A stretch of DNA of 14,256 nucleotides from Candidatus Methanofastidiosia archaeon (lineage in GTDB: Archaea > Methanobacteriota_B > Thermococci > Methanofastidiosales > NM3): NCBI GenBank assembly GCA_020854925.1, contig JAHKLV010000063.1, positions 1 to 14,256 of the forward strand, in the 5' to 3' direction. The notes under the pieces were generated by a model. It ran no database searches and had not been told where the DNA came from. It worked only from the letters and a program-made list of their open reading frames with translations. Every line of letters starts with the position of its first letter. Within the stretch, counting starts at the first letter, position 1. The position numbers were made by a program, and so were the translations under genes. This document shows, one piece after another, positions 6,165 to 13,786 of the stretch.

Positions 6165-8066
6165 TCAGGAATATGAACGGTACGGCGTATCGCAGGGTTC
6201 CGCATTACCAAGGGGCAGACAGAGCAATCCAAACGAAGACGAAGGGGCTGCTCCGCCGATGGCAAACGCGGTGGTGTGTCCCGTATCCCACGAGACTTCC
6301 AGAAGCGAGGGCTGGTGGATGTGGCCAGAAAGCACAAACGGCACGTCGGAGGTGCGGACCAGGTCAAGCAACGAGGGAACATTCCTCGTAACAGTCATCT
6401 GGTAGTACACCACCGGGTGATGGCAGGCAAGAATCACCTGCTTGCCCGGATGCGCCCGTATGGCCGCATCCAGCCCTACTATCTGCGCAGCGGTAATTCC
6501 GCTACCGTAGGCAAGGCCGCCGATGTACCCTTCCAGACCTTCGGGCATCTCACCGCCTCGAAGAAGGTGCAGGATCTCTTCTGCGTTATCCGCATGTAGA
6601 GCCAGATACGGATAGAGCACCGATTCCTGGTATGCCTTTGTGGCGATGACATCGTGCCCCGACGAAAGCAGGACGAGCACGATATCATCCCCCGGGGTCA
6701 CGACCTGTATCGGTTCGTAGGAGAACGCGCTATAAAAACCCTCGTCTATTCCTTCCATGTCCCCCCATACCCAAGGATAGAGCGGATGCTCCCGATAGTC
6801 ATGATTACCCACGGTCTCATAGACGGGCACACCGGGAAATGAAGCGGCAAGGCGCTCCTTAAACGCCAGATACCCCCCGTACGTCCGTTCCCAGCGCGGT
6901 TCCGTCACCGTCCCCACGGGTGTCGTATATGTTGCCTGTGTTGTTGCCAAGTCGACAATGTCGCCGGTAACTAGAAAGGCCGTGACATCCCACGACGGGG
7001 GAAGGGCCTCATGTATCCGTGCGAACAAGATGCCGGTATCCCATGCCCGGGGCGTGGTGTTCACGCCGATGTAGAGCGTATCGCCATCGGGTGCGAGGAG
7101 GTGGGTATCTGAAAGATGCACCAGGACGGCGCGTCCACCCTCAAAGGCGCCAAGATCGGCACGCGCACCCACGGGTCGGGACCGTCCCGTAAAATCATCG
7201 GGGCCGGACATGCCCGCCGCGTCGATACAGGGGGAATCGGCACGAAGTCTATATGACCCCTGAGCAAAGAGGGGGTCTGCGACCATGTTGCCCAGGGTAG
7301 AGCCGTCCGGGATGTCCCCTGATTCCCAGAGGCAGCAGTTCTCAAGAACGCTGACTCCCCCAGGAATCGCCAGGGCGCCACCTTCGTGAAAAGCGAGGAT
7401 GGTAGCGGTGACCGACAGGCATGCCGGTGCGCATCCCGCAGAGCGGACGCCCCACCCGTTATCTGCTAACGTTGACGAGTCCACGGTCACGAGTGCACGT
7501 GCGGTGGGGCGGCTTGCGACAAGAAGCGCCGTGTCACACTGATGTACAATGCTTGAGACAAGGGAGAGTTCATGCGGCACAAAGAGAGACAGGGCGATGA
7601 CGCCGAAGTGAAAGCCGCTTAGTTCGCACCTAGTGATATCCAGGCGCCCTCCCCATGATGCAATGCCGCACACTGTTCCCACGAGAGCAAGGTCTGTGAC
7701 AGCAAAAGTAGCACCTGCCATGGCAAATCCGGAGGCAGGTGCCCCCCCTTCCTCAAACGCAACGACGGTAAGCCCCGCCCCTTGGCCCGATATCGTGACG
7801 TCGCGGTGTATCCATACGGGGGCACCGACCCGATGCGTCCCTTCGGAGAGGACGACCGTTCCCCCGTCGGCCACGAACGCCAGACCGTCCTCCAGAGAGG
7901 AAAAGGACGAAACGCCCCAACCGGCCGTACCCCTGTCATAGGCGGGATTGACATGCACCACGGTAGGCGGCCCCCCGGTGAGAGGGGATACAGTGGCAAG
8001 AAGGGCGCACACGAGCAGGAGGACGCTACCCCATGCGGTACGCTGCCTCGATGCACGACGCGACAA
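6165..8066 (-). CDS. Secreted beta-helix/calcineurin-like metallophosphoesterase fusion
   Basis: From the TTG at 8066 this is a 633-residue protein. Residues 1-30 form a Sec-type signal: an Arg-rich n-region (SRRASRQR), then a hydrophobic core (VLLLVCALLATV). Residues about 35-305 look like a right-handed parallel beta-helix, ending with the SPCIDAAG and DLGAFEGG signature of choice-of-anchor Q/NosD-like proteins (about 278-310). The C-terminal half is a calcineurin-like metallophosphoesterase with its metal-ligand motifs intact: SDTH (319-322), TGDIVD (from 367), GNHD (420-423), CHHP (548-551) and GHIH (581-584). It should act outside the membrane on a phosphoester; the helix may bind polysaccharide or surface material (inference). 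The TTG start is supported by GGAGGTGG at 8073-8080, 6 nt upstream, inside the preceding gene. No ATG lies in frame near the signal peptide. The 41-nt overlap indicates translational coupling with the DUF4287/DUF5655 gene. Confidence 0.9.
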   Translation of the reverse strand: MSRRASRQRTAWGSVLLLVCALLATVSPLTGGPPTVVHVNPAYDRGTAGWGVSSFSSLEDGLAFVADGGTVVLSEGTHRVGAPVWIHRDVTISGQGAGLTVVAFEEGGAPASGFAMAGATFAVTDLALVGTVCGIASWGGRLDITRCELSGFHFGVIALSLFVPHELSLVSSIVHQCDTALLVASRPTARALVTVDSSTLADNGWGVRSAGCAPACLSVTATILAFHEGGALAIPGGVSVLENCCLWESGDIPDGSTLGNMVADPLFAQGSYRLRADSPCIDAAGMSGPDDFTGRSRPVGARADLGAFEGGRAVLVHLSDTHLLAPDGDTLYIGVNTTPRAWDTGILFARIHEALPPSWDVTAFLVTGDIVDLATTQATYTTPVGTVTEPRWERTYGGYLAFKERLAASFPGVPVYETVGNHDYREHPLYPWVWGDMEGIDEGFYSAFSYEPIQVVTPGDDIVLVLLSSGHDVIATKAYQESVLYPYLALHADNAEEILHLLRGGEMPEGLEGYIGGLAYGSGITAAQIVGLDAAIRAHPGKQVILACHHPVVYYQMTVTRNVPSLLDLVRTSDVPFVLSGHIHQPSLLEVSWDTGHTTAFAIGGAAPSSSFGLLCLPLGNAEPCDTPYRSYS

Positions 8067-8589
8067 CAGTGTCCACCTCCCATGCGCTTGAAAGACGCAT
8101 CTGGACGGTAAAGCCAGAGCCAGGCCCGCCAAAGGCTTCTGGCGGTACAAGCCGGGCGTTGGCGTGACCCTCGGGAAGGACAAACCCGAGTATGAGGGCG
8201 TTGCCCAAGGGTTTTGCGGCCATGAATCGACGTCTGCGGTAAAAGGAAACCTGGGTGGCAAGAGGTGCGACCCTCACGTCGTCCCCCCGCTCGCGGAGCA
8301 CGTGCATAACGGCTTCGTAGGTTTCAAGCAGATGTTCATCGGCGTGGGAAAACAGGGAGGAAAGAAGGGCAGCCTCATCGTCGTAGGGGCCTGTCCCCTC
8401 CTGTGCCCGGGTGGCAATCGTGCGCGCCTGAAAATGCCCAAGGCCGTAAGCTTCCTTGAGCCACGTGATGCGGTCTCGCTTGGATGCGGGGCCACGTTCC
8501 GCAAGCAGCTCCAGCCATTCGTCCAGGTCCCTGCCGGTACGCGCCTTGAGGGACCGGATGATGGAAAGCTCCATGTCCTTGGGTTCCAT
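8026..8589 (-). CDS. DUF4287 and DUF5655 domain protein
   Basis: The 187-residue protein has two small domains. Residues about 5-65 match DUF4287: KARTGRDLDEW, then a lysine-rich turn and WLKEAYGLGHFQART, the family's WLK..fGLGHG motif. Residues about 75-187 match DUF5655: LLETYEAVMHVLRE, then VAPLATQVSFYRRRRFMAAKP, then strands ending in a helix. Pairs of these domains are common in bacteria and also occur in archaea. DUF5655 is thought to be a predicted transport or nucleic-acid-associated domain, but its function is not established. There is no signal peptide. The TATA-like run at 8612-8619 is centred 26 nt before the ATG, so the mRNA is probably leaderless. The end overlaps the phosphoesterase start by 41 nt, suggesting one transcript for a cytosolic and a secreted product. 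Confidence 0.85.
   Translation of the reverse strand: MEPKDMELSIIRSLKARTGRDLDEWLELLAERGPASKRDRITWLKEAYGLGHFQARTIATRAQEGTGPYDDEAALLSSLFSHADEHLLETYEAVMHVLRERGDDVRVAPLATQVSFYRRRRFMAAKPLGNALILGFVLPEGHANARLVPPEAFGGPGSGFTVQMRLSSAWEVDTVVASCIEAAYRMG
8073..8080 (-). promoter_or_regulatory. Shine-Dalgarno that fixes a TTG start
   Basis: GGAGGTGG on the minus strand is almost the full complement of an archaeal 16S 3' end. It lies 6 nt before TTG 8066, inside the DUF4287/DUF5655 coding sequence. It is the main reason to choose the TTG as the phosphoesterase start. Confidence 0.7.
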
Positions 8590-8611
8590 GCCGTCCCATG
8601 GAATCGAAAGT

Positions 8612-8619
8612 TAAAAAAA
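8612..8619 (-). promoter_or_regulatory. T-run serving as TFB terminator and downstream TATA box
   Basis: The minus strand reads TTTTTTTAAC 16-23 nt after the TFB stop codon. Its seven T residues can terminate the TFB transcript. The same block, centred 26 nt upstream of the ATG at 8589, can act as TATA box for the DUF4287/DUF5655 gene. Confidence 0.45.
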
Positions 8620-8634
8620 GAATGGGTCGAAGGG

Positions 8635-9570
8635 CTAGACATCCACCTGTAGACCCAGCTTCTTCTCGAACTCCTTGTACCTGTTTCGCACCGTCACCTC
8701 GGTGACCTTGGCGACCTCGGCAACTTCCTTCTGTGTGCGCCGCTCCCCCTCCTGGATGCTGGAGATGTACAGCGCGGCAGCGGACGTTCCCATGGGGCCC
8801 TTTCCCGATGTGAGGCCCGCCTTGAAGGCGAGCTGGAGAATCTCCACGGCCCGGCGCTGCACGCGGGGTGAAAGGCCAAGCTTCGAGGCGAATCGCGGTA
8901 TGTAGCTCACGGGATTCGTGGGCGCCAGTTCGAGCTGGAGCTGGAATGAGATGAACCGGTAGCTGCGACCGATCTCCTTGCGGGATACATGGGACACTTC
9001 TTCAATCTCGTTGAGCGTGCGCGGGATCCCTGCTTTGCGGCAGGCTGCATAAACGGCTGCGGCGGTCACACTCTCGATGGAACGGCCGCGGATAAGACCT
9101 GCGTCAAGCGCGTTGCGGTAGACGACGGCTGCGTCCTCCTTGATGGTGTTGGGAAGGCGGAGATTCGAGCAGAGCCTGTTGAGCTCCACCAAGGCAAATG
9201 AAAGATTGCGCTCTGCCGCATCGTTCACGCGTATGCGCTTTTGCCATTTACGCAATCGGTATATCTGGGACCTGCTGCCGGAGCTGATATCCTTTCCGTA
9301 AATGTCCCTGTCTCGCCAGTCTATCATGGTGGAAAGACCCTTGTCATGGATGGTGAAGGTGGAGGGAGCTCCCGTACGGGCCCTGTTGTTCTTCTGATCC
9401 AGATCAAAGGCACGCCACTCGGGTCCCCGGTCGACGATGTCCTTCTTTATGACGAGTCCGCAATCAAGACAGACCGTCTCCGCCCTGTTGAAGTCCTTTA
9501 TAAGTCGGGAGCTGCCGCAGTCGGGGCAAGTGGCACCATGCTTTTGTTCCTTTGCGCCTGCATCGGCCAT
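8635..9570 (-). CDS. tfb: Transcription initiation factor B (TFB)
   Basis: The 311-residue protein is a complete archaeal TFIIB homologue, which binds TBP-TATA and the BRE and recruits RNA polymerase. The N-terminal zinc ribbon has C15/C18 (CPDCG) and C34/C37 (CLDCG). The B-reader/linker follows with DRGPEWRAF at about 47-55 and a conserved RTGAPST segment. Two cyclin-like repeats span about 110-205 and 210-305. The C-terminal helix-turn-helix (RTQKEVAEVAKVTEVTVRNRY) is the BRE-binding element. Length and all motifs are canonical, so this is probably a general TFB, though archaea often carry several. GAGGTAGG precedes ATG 9570. A strong TATA box at 9651-9658 predicts a leader of about 60 nt, which contains an inverted repeat. 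It heads the minus-strand run of small and surface genes but probably terminates at 8613-8619. Confidence 0.97.
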   Translation of the reverse strand: MADAGAKEQKHGATCPDCGSSRLIKDFNRAETVCLDCGLVIKKDIVDRGPEWRAFDLDQKNNRARTGAPSTFTIHDKGLSTMIDWRDRDIYGKDISSGSRSQIYRLRKWQKRIRVNDAAERNLSFALVELNRLCSNLRLPNTIKEDAAVVYRNALDAGLIRGRSIESVTAAAVYAACRKAGIPRTLNEIEEVSHVSRKEIGRSYRFISFQLQLELAPTNPVSYIPRFASKLGLSPRVQRRAVEILQLAFKAGLTSGKGPMGTSAAALYISSIQEGERRTQKEVAEVAKVTEVTVRNRYKEFEKKLGLQVDV

Positions 9571-9601
9571 GTGATTACCTACCTCTCATGTTGGAAGAAG
9601 T

Positions 9602-9630
9602 TGCATATGCATGGCAGTATCATCCATGCA
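9602..9630. repeat. TGCA palindrome and inverted repeat in the TFB leader
   Basis: A 10-bp perfect palindrome TGCATATGCA (9602-9611) overlaps a 7-bp inverted repeat, TGCATGG (9608-9614) and CCATGCA (9624-9630), with a 9-nt loop. TGCA thus occurs three times. The block starts at the predicted TFB transcription start (about 9629), a position where archaeal repressors often bind. It could equally form a small hairpin in the mRNA leader. Confidence 0.5.
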
Positions 9631-9650
9631 ATGTGGCTCCTAGAGAAATA

Positions 9651-9658
9651 TTTATATA
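9651..9658 (-). promoter_or_regulatory. TATA box of the TFB gene
   Basis: CGTATATAAATA on the minus strand is a near-consensus TATA element. It predicts initiation around 9629 and a leader of about 60 nt before ATG 9570. Confidence 0.5.
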
Positions 9659-9761
9659 CGAATGATTCGTCACTTTATAAATTTTTCGGTAAATCTTTTA
9701 TGCATATACATAATATTGAGTATAAATCTTACCAACGCTATCCAGTAACGCCAAGGAAAAG

Positions 9762-9769
9762 TTTAAAAA
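9762..9769 (+). promoter_or_regulatory. TATA box of tRNA-Gly
   Basis: TTTAAAAA is centred about 28 nt upstream of the first tRNA base, preceded by purines (GGAAAAG) that could be the BRE. The AT-rich stretch to its left (about 9650-9750) holds further TATA-like sequences. Confidence 0.5.
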
Positions 9770-9793
9770 TATGATGAGCAACACAGAGCGTAA

Positions 9794-9864
9794 GCGGCTA
9801 TAGTCTAGTGGCAGGACGGAAGCTTCCCAAGCTTTTGGCGCGGGTTCGAATCCCGCTAGCCGCA
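9794..9864 (+). tRNA. tRNA-Gly, anticodon CCC
   Basis: The acceptor GCGGCTA pairs fully with TAGCCGC. The D-stem is GTC(T)/(G)GAC. The anticodon stem GAAGC/GCTTT encloses TTCCCAA, so the anticodon is CCC for glycine codon GGG. The T-stem GCGGG/CCCGC encloses TTCGAAT. The 71-nt length and GCGG acceptor fit glycine. After the discriminator A comes CCT, so CCA is not fully encoded. A run of six T (9867-9872) follows at once and is the likely terminator. Confidence 0.95.
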
Positions 9865-9866
9865 CC

Positions 9867-9872
9867 TTTTTT
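9867..9872 (+). terminator. T6 terminator of tRNA-Gly
   Basis: Six T residues begin 3 nt after the tRNA discriminator base, a typical archaeal termination signal for a stand-alone tRNA gene. Confidence 0.5.
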
Positions 9873-9998
9873 CAGTCATATACGGCTTCCAGTGACCTTG
9901 CGTGATACTACGTAAAGATGATAACCGTATAGAACCTGATCTCAATAGAAGGAAGAAGATGCCAACTCACGACGTGAGGGCGGGAGAGGACGCAGCTC

Positions 9999-10005
9999 AA
10001 AAAAA
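9999..10005 (-). terminator. T7 terminator of the kinase-regulator operon
   Basis: On the minus strand seven T residues lie about 33 nt after the response regulator stop codon. A small inverted repeat (CTCAC/GTGAG, 9966-9978) lies just beyond. Together they likely end the two-gene transcript. Confidence 0.45.
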
Positions 10006-10037
10006 TGTATCCACTATGAGGAAAAGGGGCGTAGGCG

Positions 10038-10469
10038 CTACTCCTTCGTGGAATTGAGATACTGGCAATACAGGCCGATGTTCTTGATGCGCTTGACAAA
10101 GTTCTCGACAGACTTTTCCACGTAGAGGTTGGCGCCAAGGCTGTAGCTTTTCTCGATATCGCGAATGTCCGACGAGGTAGTGAGCATGACCACGGGGAGG
10201 TCCTTCGTCTCATCGTTGTTCTTAATCCATTGGAGCACTTCAAGCCCGTTGAGCTTGGGAAGCTTGATGTCCAAGAGAATGAGGCCAAGGCGGGAAATGG
10301 AATTATCAGCATACTCCCCTGTGCATTGGAGATAATCGATGGCGTCGCTTCCATCCTCGACCCAGTCAATGGTGTTAAACACGCCCGATTTCTTCAGTTC
10401 GCGCATGATAAGGTGCGCATGATCGGGGTCATCCTCGACCAGCAGGATATTGAATGCGTTAGATTCCAT
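10038..10469 (-). CDS. Single-domain response regulator (Rcp1-like)
   Basis: The 143-residue protein is one receiver domain with no output domain. It starts with the ILLVEDDPDH motif (acidic pocket E12/D13/D14). The phosphoacceptor is D67 in LILLDIKLPKLNG, the conserved threonine lies in MLTTSSD (about 95-101), and the lysine is K119 in YVEKS. Most receivers have K-P at the last site; here it is K-S. The spacing DPDHAHLIMRELKKSG and the IKNNDETKDLPV segment resemble Rcp1-type regulators that partner multi-domain GAF/PAS kinases. The ATG lies inside the end of the kinase gene (11-nt overlap), so the pair is translationally coupled. It probably passes phosphate on or binds a protein partner and does not bind DNA itself. 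GAGGACGAT about 9 nt upstream may be its Shine-Dalgarno. Confidence 0.93.
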   Translation of the reverse strand: MESNAFNILLVEDDPDHAHLIMRELKKSGVFNTIDWVEDGSDAIDYLQCTGEYADNSISRLGLILLDIKLPKLNGLEVLQWIKNNDETKDLPVVMLTTSSDIRDIEKSYSLGANLYVEKSVENFVKRIKNIGLYCQYLNSTKE

Positions 10470-13400
10470 GCATATCGTCCTCGCGTTTCACGATGGTGAA
10501 CATAAAGGTGCTGCCCGAGCCTTTCTCGCTTTGCACCCATAATGAACCGCCATGGTTGCGTATGATGCGTTCGGCAAGGGCAAGCCCGATGCCCGAGCCG
10601 GGAACATCCACATCACCTAATCTTTCGAACACTTTAAATATTTTTTCGGTGTATTGCGCCTCTATGCCGATTCCATTGTCCTGAATGGAAAATAAAAGGT
10701 CTTTTTCCCGTTCTGTACACCTGATGGTAATATGGGGCTCACGTTGGTCACCAAGGTACATAAACGCGTTCTTGATAAGGACTTCAAAGACCTCGTGGAG
10801 CAGCGGGCGCTCATACGGTACGACGGGAAGCGCACCCACTTCTACGGCAACGGTGGGGTGCATGGCGCGATACCGGCCGGCGATGTCCTGGACAAGCGCA
10901 TACGTGTCCACCGTTTCCACCGGATACGAGGTGCGGTCGATGCGCGAAAGGCGGAGCAGGTCTGTGATAAAGTTCCCCAGCCTGCCCACGTTGGCGTCAA
11001 TGCGCTCAAGGTAATAGGCGCCGTCGGGACCTAGCGCATCACCGAAGTCTTCCCGCAGTATTTCCGCCATGCCCCGTATGACCGAGATAGGGGAGCGCAG
11101 GTCATGTGATATCCGGTAGACGAATCGCTCAAGCTCCTCGTTCTTCTCCGCTAGTTTATGTGCCTGGTCCTCAAGCCGTCCCCGGGCATGGATGCGCTCG
11201 CTGACATCCCGTAGGGAGAGGACCACCCGCTCGCCGGCAGGAAAGACGCTTATCTGCAGGTATACACCTTCCCCCAGGCTGGTGCAGTGAAACTCCTCTA
11301 TGGTGAGCGGCATGTGCGTGTCAGCCACCTCCTGTACGATACCGCCTATGCCCGAAGACGCCATCTGTGGAAGAATTTCCGAGACAGGGGATGAGGGCAA
11401 AGGTAATTCGGAGAGCCCGCAAATATCGAGGGCACGGCTGTTCATATCGTCGATGAGAAGGTCGCGGATGGTACCGTCTGCCTCGCGTGCCGGAAGGAGG
11501 ACAATCATACCATCACAGGCATTGTCAAAAATGCCCCGAAACTTCCGTTCGCTGTGCTCGAGGAGCGTCTCCATGGTATGGAGGTCGGTGGTATCGTACA
11601 AGAGGGTGATAAGCCTCTTTTCTAACGGGAGAGCGCCATGGCCCTTTCGCGAAGCAAGAATATGGCGCGGCTCGTAATCATAGGGTATGAGGGATGCGCG
11701 GGCGGAACGGGTGCGTCCTTCGACGACGTAGGTGATATCGCGATATAACGGGCGGCCGTGTTCAAGTGCCTCGCGATACAGACCGTCACCGAGGAGACCC
11801 GACGCACCTTCAGCCACATGATGGCCGATGACGTCCTCCCGCAATTTCCCCACCCAGGCGAGATAGGCGGGATTTGCCTCGAGGACGGTGAGTGTGCCGT
11901 CACAGACGCAGATGCCGGCATCGATGGTGTCGAGGATACTGCGGGTAAACGCGAGCGAGGCGGCAAGCCTGTCTTCTGCAGCCATGCGGTCTGTGACATC
12001 TGAGCCGATGTAAAGCAGCCCGATGGAGGTTCCCTCCGTGTCCTTGACAGGGCTTAGCGTCGCTGAGAGAACCTTGCGTTTTCCCTCTGCCGTCGTAATG
12101 GCGTGCGTTACCGGGCGCGGCATCCCCGAGAGAGCAATCTCCTCGATGACACGGGACACATCCGCCTCGTCGACACCACCCAGAAAAGGAACGATATCCT
12201 GCAATGTCTTTTCCGAGGCATCCGCCCATCCAAGGGCATCAAGAGCAGATGGATTCATCTGATTGATGGTCCCATCCATATCAAGTACCGCAATATAGGC
12301 CTGTGCAGACGCAAGCAGGCTGGAGTTAAACGCTCGCTCCGTGCGCACGTCTGTGAGGACCTGCACGAGTGACCAGGTGATGGCAAGTATGTCGCATGCC
12401 GCCTCGAGATAGTGCTGCTCCTGTTCGGCATACGGGTGGCCGGGATAGAACACGGCATGAAGAACACCGAAAATGGTATCTCCGCGCCTTACGGGCAAGG
12501 AGAGGGACGGCGAAGGTTCAGTTTCGGGACAGGAGACTGATGACGTGCGGTAAGGCACACCCGTCGTCGCCACGAGCCGTATCTGTGCCTCGAGGGAGGA
12601 GGGGATACGTCCTTCCCGTGCATCGGGATCGTCGGAATACATCACGCGACACGATTCGGTAGGTCTGGGGCGCATGGCCACGGTAAGGGAAACGATGTCA
12701 AAAAGCCGATGGAGGGTGCGGCACGTCTCGGAGACGAGCGCGGCTGGATCTCGTGCCTCGAGGGAACGGGACAAAAACGCATAGAGCTCGCTGAGCTGCC
12801 CTTGGAGCTCATGCTGCTCGGTCACATCCTGTCCAATGCAGATGATGCCGATAACATCCCCTGCGATGCCGTAGAGAGGCTCATACACCCATGAAACGAC
12901 GGCCTCCTCTCCGGATGAGGTGTATACTTTGTTCACGAGCGTTACCGTCTTACCTGTTGAAAGGATGTGTCCATGTATGCCCTTTATCTTCCGGTAGGTC
13001 TCGTGTGTCAGAAACTTATGCCACTCGCCTATGGTAGGTATGTCAGACCGCCCAAATCCTGTCACGTCCTTGAATCGTCTGTTGACAAGCTGTGTTCTTC
13101 CCTCCCGATCGGCGGTGAGGATATAAAGATGAGGGGACTCGAGTATGCTGCGTAACGCATCGCCTTCGGTATGTTGTGACGCCAAACTGATGCGGATAAG
13201 CGCATTTCCCATCATCGATGCCATCGTCTTAAGAAAGTCCGTATCAGACGGCGCAATGCCACGAGGTGAAAAAAACGCAACTTCGAGCACCCCATTTAGA
13301 TTGTGCTGGGAAGGGATACGCGCATGCGCCACAGACCCGACATCCCGTCCCACCCCCATGGAAAGGCGGCGGCAATACGGATCATCGGGGAGGATGACAC

Positions 13401-13719
13401 GGTAGAGCTCGCCTTCTTCAAACGGTGGCATGAGCTGACCAAGCGCGCAGGAATCCACGTCCAGGATGACCGTTGAATCGGTTAGCCGCTGCCCATCCCC
13501 CGTGTCATTACTACGGTAAATGTTCACCACATCGTATCCCACGCAGTCCCTCAAGAGGTCGCGTGCCTGACCGGAAACGGCTTCGGGTGCCTGTACAACT
13601 TGGAGAAGGTCATAATACCGGGTAAGGCACGACAGGCGCACCGCATAGGGGTCTTCTCTCGCACCAGGCGATGACGAGGCGCTTCTTCCGTTTTGTGCCG
13701 GCAATTCTCCGTCGCCCAC
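10459..13719 (-). CDS. Large soluble GAF/PAS sensor histidine kinase
   Basis: From the GTG at 13719 the product has 1086 residues and no transmembrane segment. The approximate order is: GAF 25-180, PAS 190-305, GAF 315-455, PAS 470-585, PAS 592-718, PAS 728-846, a short coiled coil, HisKA 864-930 and HATPase_c 970-1080. Several PAS domains end in the typical (I/D)xxDVT(E/D)R motif. The phosphoacceptor is H872 in RISHDLRSP. ATP-site motifs are intact: N984 (VLIKNAF), DNGIGI at 1014-1019, FKVFERL near 1028 and GSGIGL at 1041-1046. The architecture resembles archaeal and cyanobacterial stacked sensor kinases; no phytochrome chromophore site could be assigned. The GTG start is chosen because GAGGTG (13725-13730) lies 5 nt upstream; a TTG at 13737 would add six residues. 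The 3' end overlaps the response regulator, its likely phosphotransfer partner. Bound ligands cannot be read from the sequence. Confidence 0.94.
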   Translation of the reverse strand: MGDGELPAQNGRSASSSPGAREDPYAVRLSCLTRYYDLLQVVQAPEAVSGQARDLLRDCVGYDVVNIYRSNDTGDGQRLTDSTVILDVDSCALGQLMPPFEEGELYRVILPDDPYCRRLSMGVGRDVGSVAHARIPSQHNLNGVLEVAFFSPRGIAPSDTDFLKTMASMMGNALIRISLASQHTEGDALRSILESPHLYILTADREGRTQLVNRRFKDVTGFGRSDIPTIGEWHKFLTHETYRKIKGIHGHILSTGKTVTLVNKVYTSSGEEAVVSWVYEPLYGIAGDVIGIICIGQDVTEQHELQGQLSELYAFLSRSLEARDPAALVSETCRTLHRLFDIVSLTVAMRPRPTESCRVMYSDDPDAREGRIPSSLEAQIRLVATTGVPYRTSSVSCPETEPSPSLSLPVRRGDTIFGVLHAVFYPGHPYAEQEQHYLEAACDILAITWSLVQVLTDVRTERAFNSSLLASAQAYIAVLDMDGTINQMNPSALDALGWADASEKTLQDIVPFLGGVDEADVSRVIEEIALSGMPRPVTHAITTAEGKRKVLSATLSPVKDTEGTSIGLLYIGSDVTDRMAAEDRLAASLAFTRSILDTIDAGICVCDGTLTVLEANPAYLAWVGKLREDVIGHHVAEGASGLLGDGLYREALEHGRPLYRDITYVVEGRTRSARASLIPYDYEPRHILASRKGHGALPLEKRLITLLYDTTDLHTMETLLEHSERKFRGIFDNACDGMIVLLPAREADGTIRDLLIDDMNSRALDICGLSELPLPSSPVSEILPQMASSGIGGIVQEVADTHMPLTIEEFHCTSLGEGVYLQISVFPAGERVVLSLRDVSERIHARGRLEDQAHKLAEKNEELERFVYRISHDLRSPISVIRGMAEILREDFGDALGPDGAYYLERIDANVGRLGNFITDLLRLSRIDRTSYPVETVDTYALVQDIAGRYRAMHPTVAVEVGALPVVPYERPLLHEVFEVLIKNAFMYLGDQREPHITIRCTEREKDLLFSIQDNGIGIEAQYTEKIFKVFERLGDVDVPGSGIGLALAERIIRNHGGSLWVQSEKGSGSTFMFTIVKREDDMHGI

Positions 13720-13724
13720 GATAA

Positions 13725-13730
13725 CACCTC
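13725..13730 (-). promoter_or_regulatory. Shine-Dalgarno deciding the kinase start
   Basis: GAGGTG on the minus strand, 5 nt before GTG 13719, matches the archaeal anti-Shine-Dalgarno and favours this GTG over the TTG at 13737. Confidence 0.55.
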
Positions 13731-13759
13731 TGTCCAAGGAATTGGCATACCTTGGGACA
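13731..13759. repeat. Inverted repeat in the leader of the large kinase gene
   Basis: TGTCCAAGG (13731-13739) and CCTTGGGACA (13750-13759) are complementary over nine pairs with one bulged base and a 10-nt spacer. A further CTTGGGA copy lies at 13781-13787 against the TATA box. The repeat sits just downstream of the predicted transcription start (about 13765) and just ahead of the Shine-Dalgarno. It could be an operator or an mRNA hairpin that affects translation. Confidence 0.45.
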
Positions 13760-13786
13760 AGAAATACGTATGTATCATCTCTTGGG

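Noticed and set aside
6107..6382. N-terminal extension of the DUF4389 frame
   Set aside because: It overlaps the end of the phosphoesterase gene in another frame and bypasses the GGTGAT Shine-Dalgarno next to ATG 6106.
8067..8261. N-terminal extension of the phosphoesterase frame to an ATG at 8261
   Set aside because: It would overlap the DUF4287/DUF5655 gene by 236 nt and bury the signal peptide 80 residues from the N-terminus.
9241..9774. 177-codon open frame on the plus strand over TFB and its promoter
   Set aside because: It is antisense to TFB and its upstream region, with no ribosome binding site or protein-like composition in its second half.
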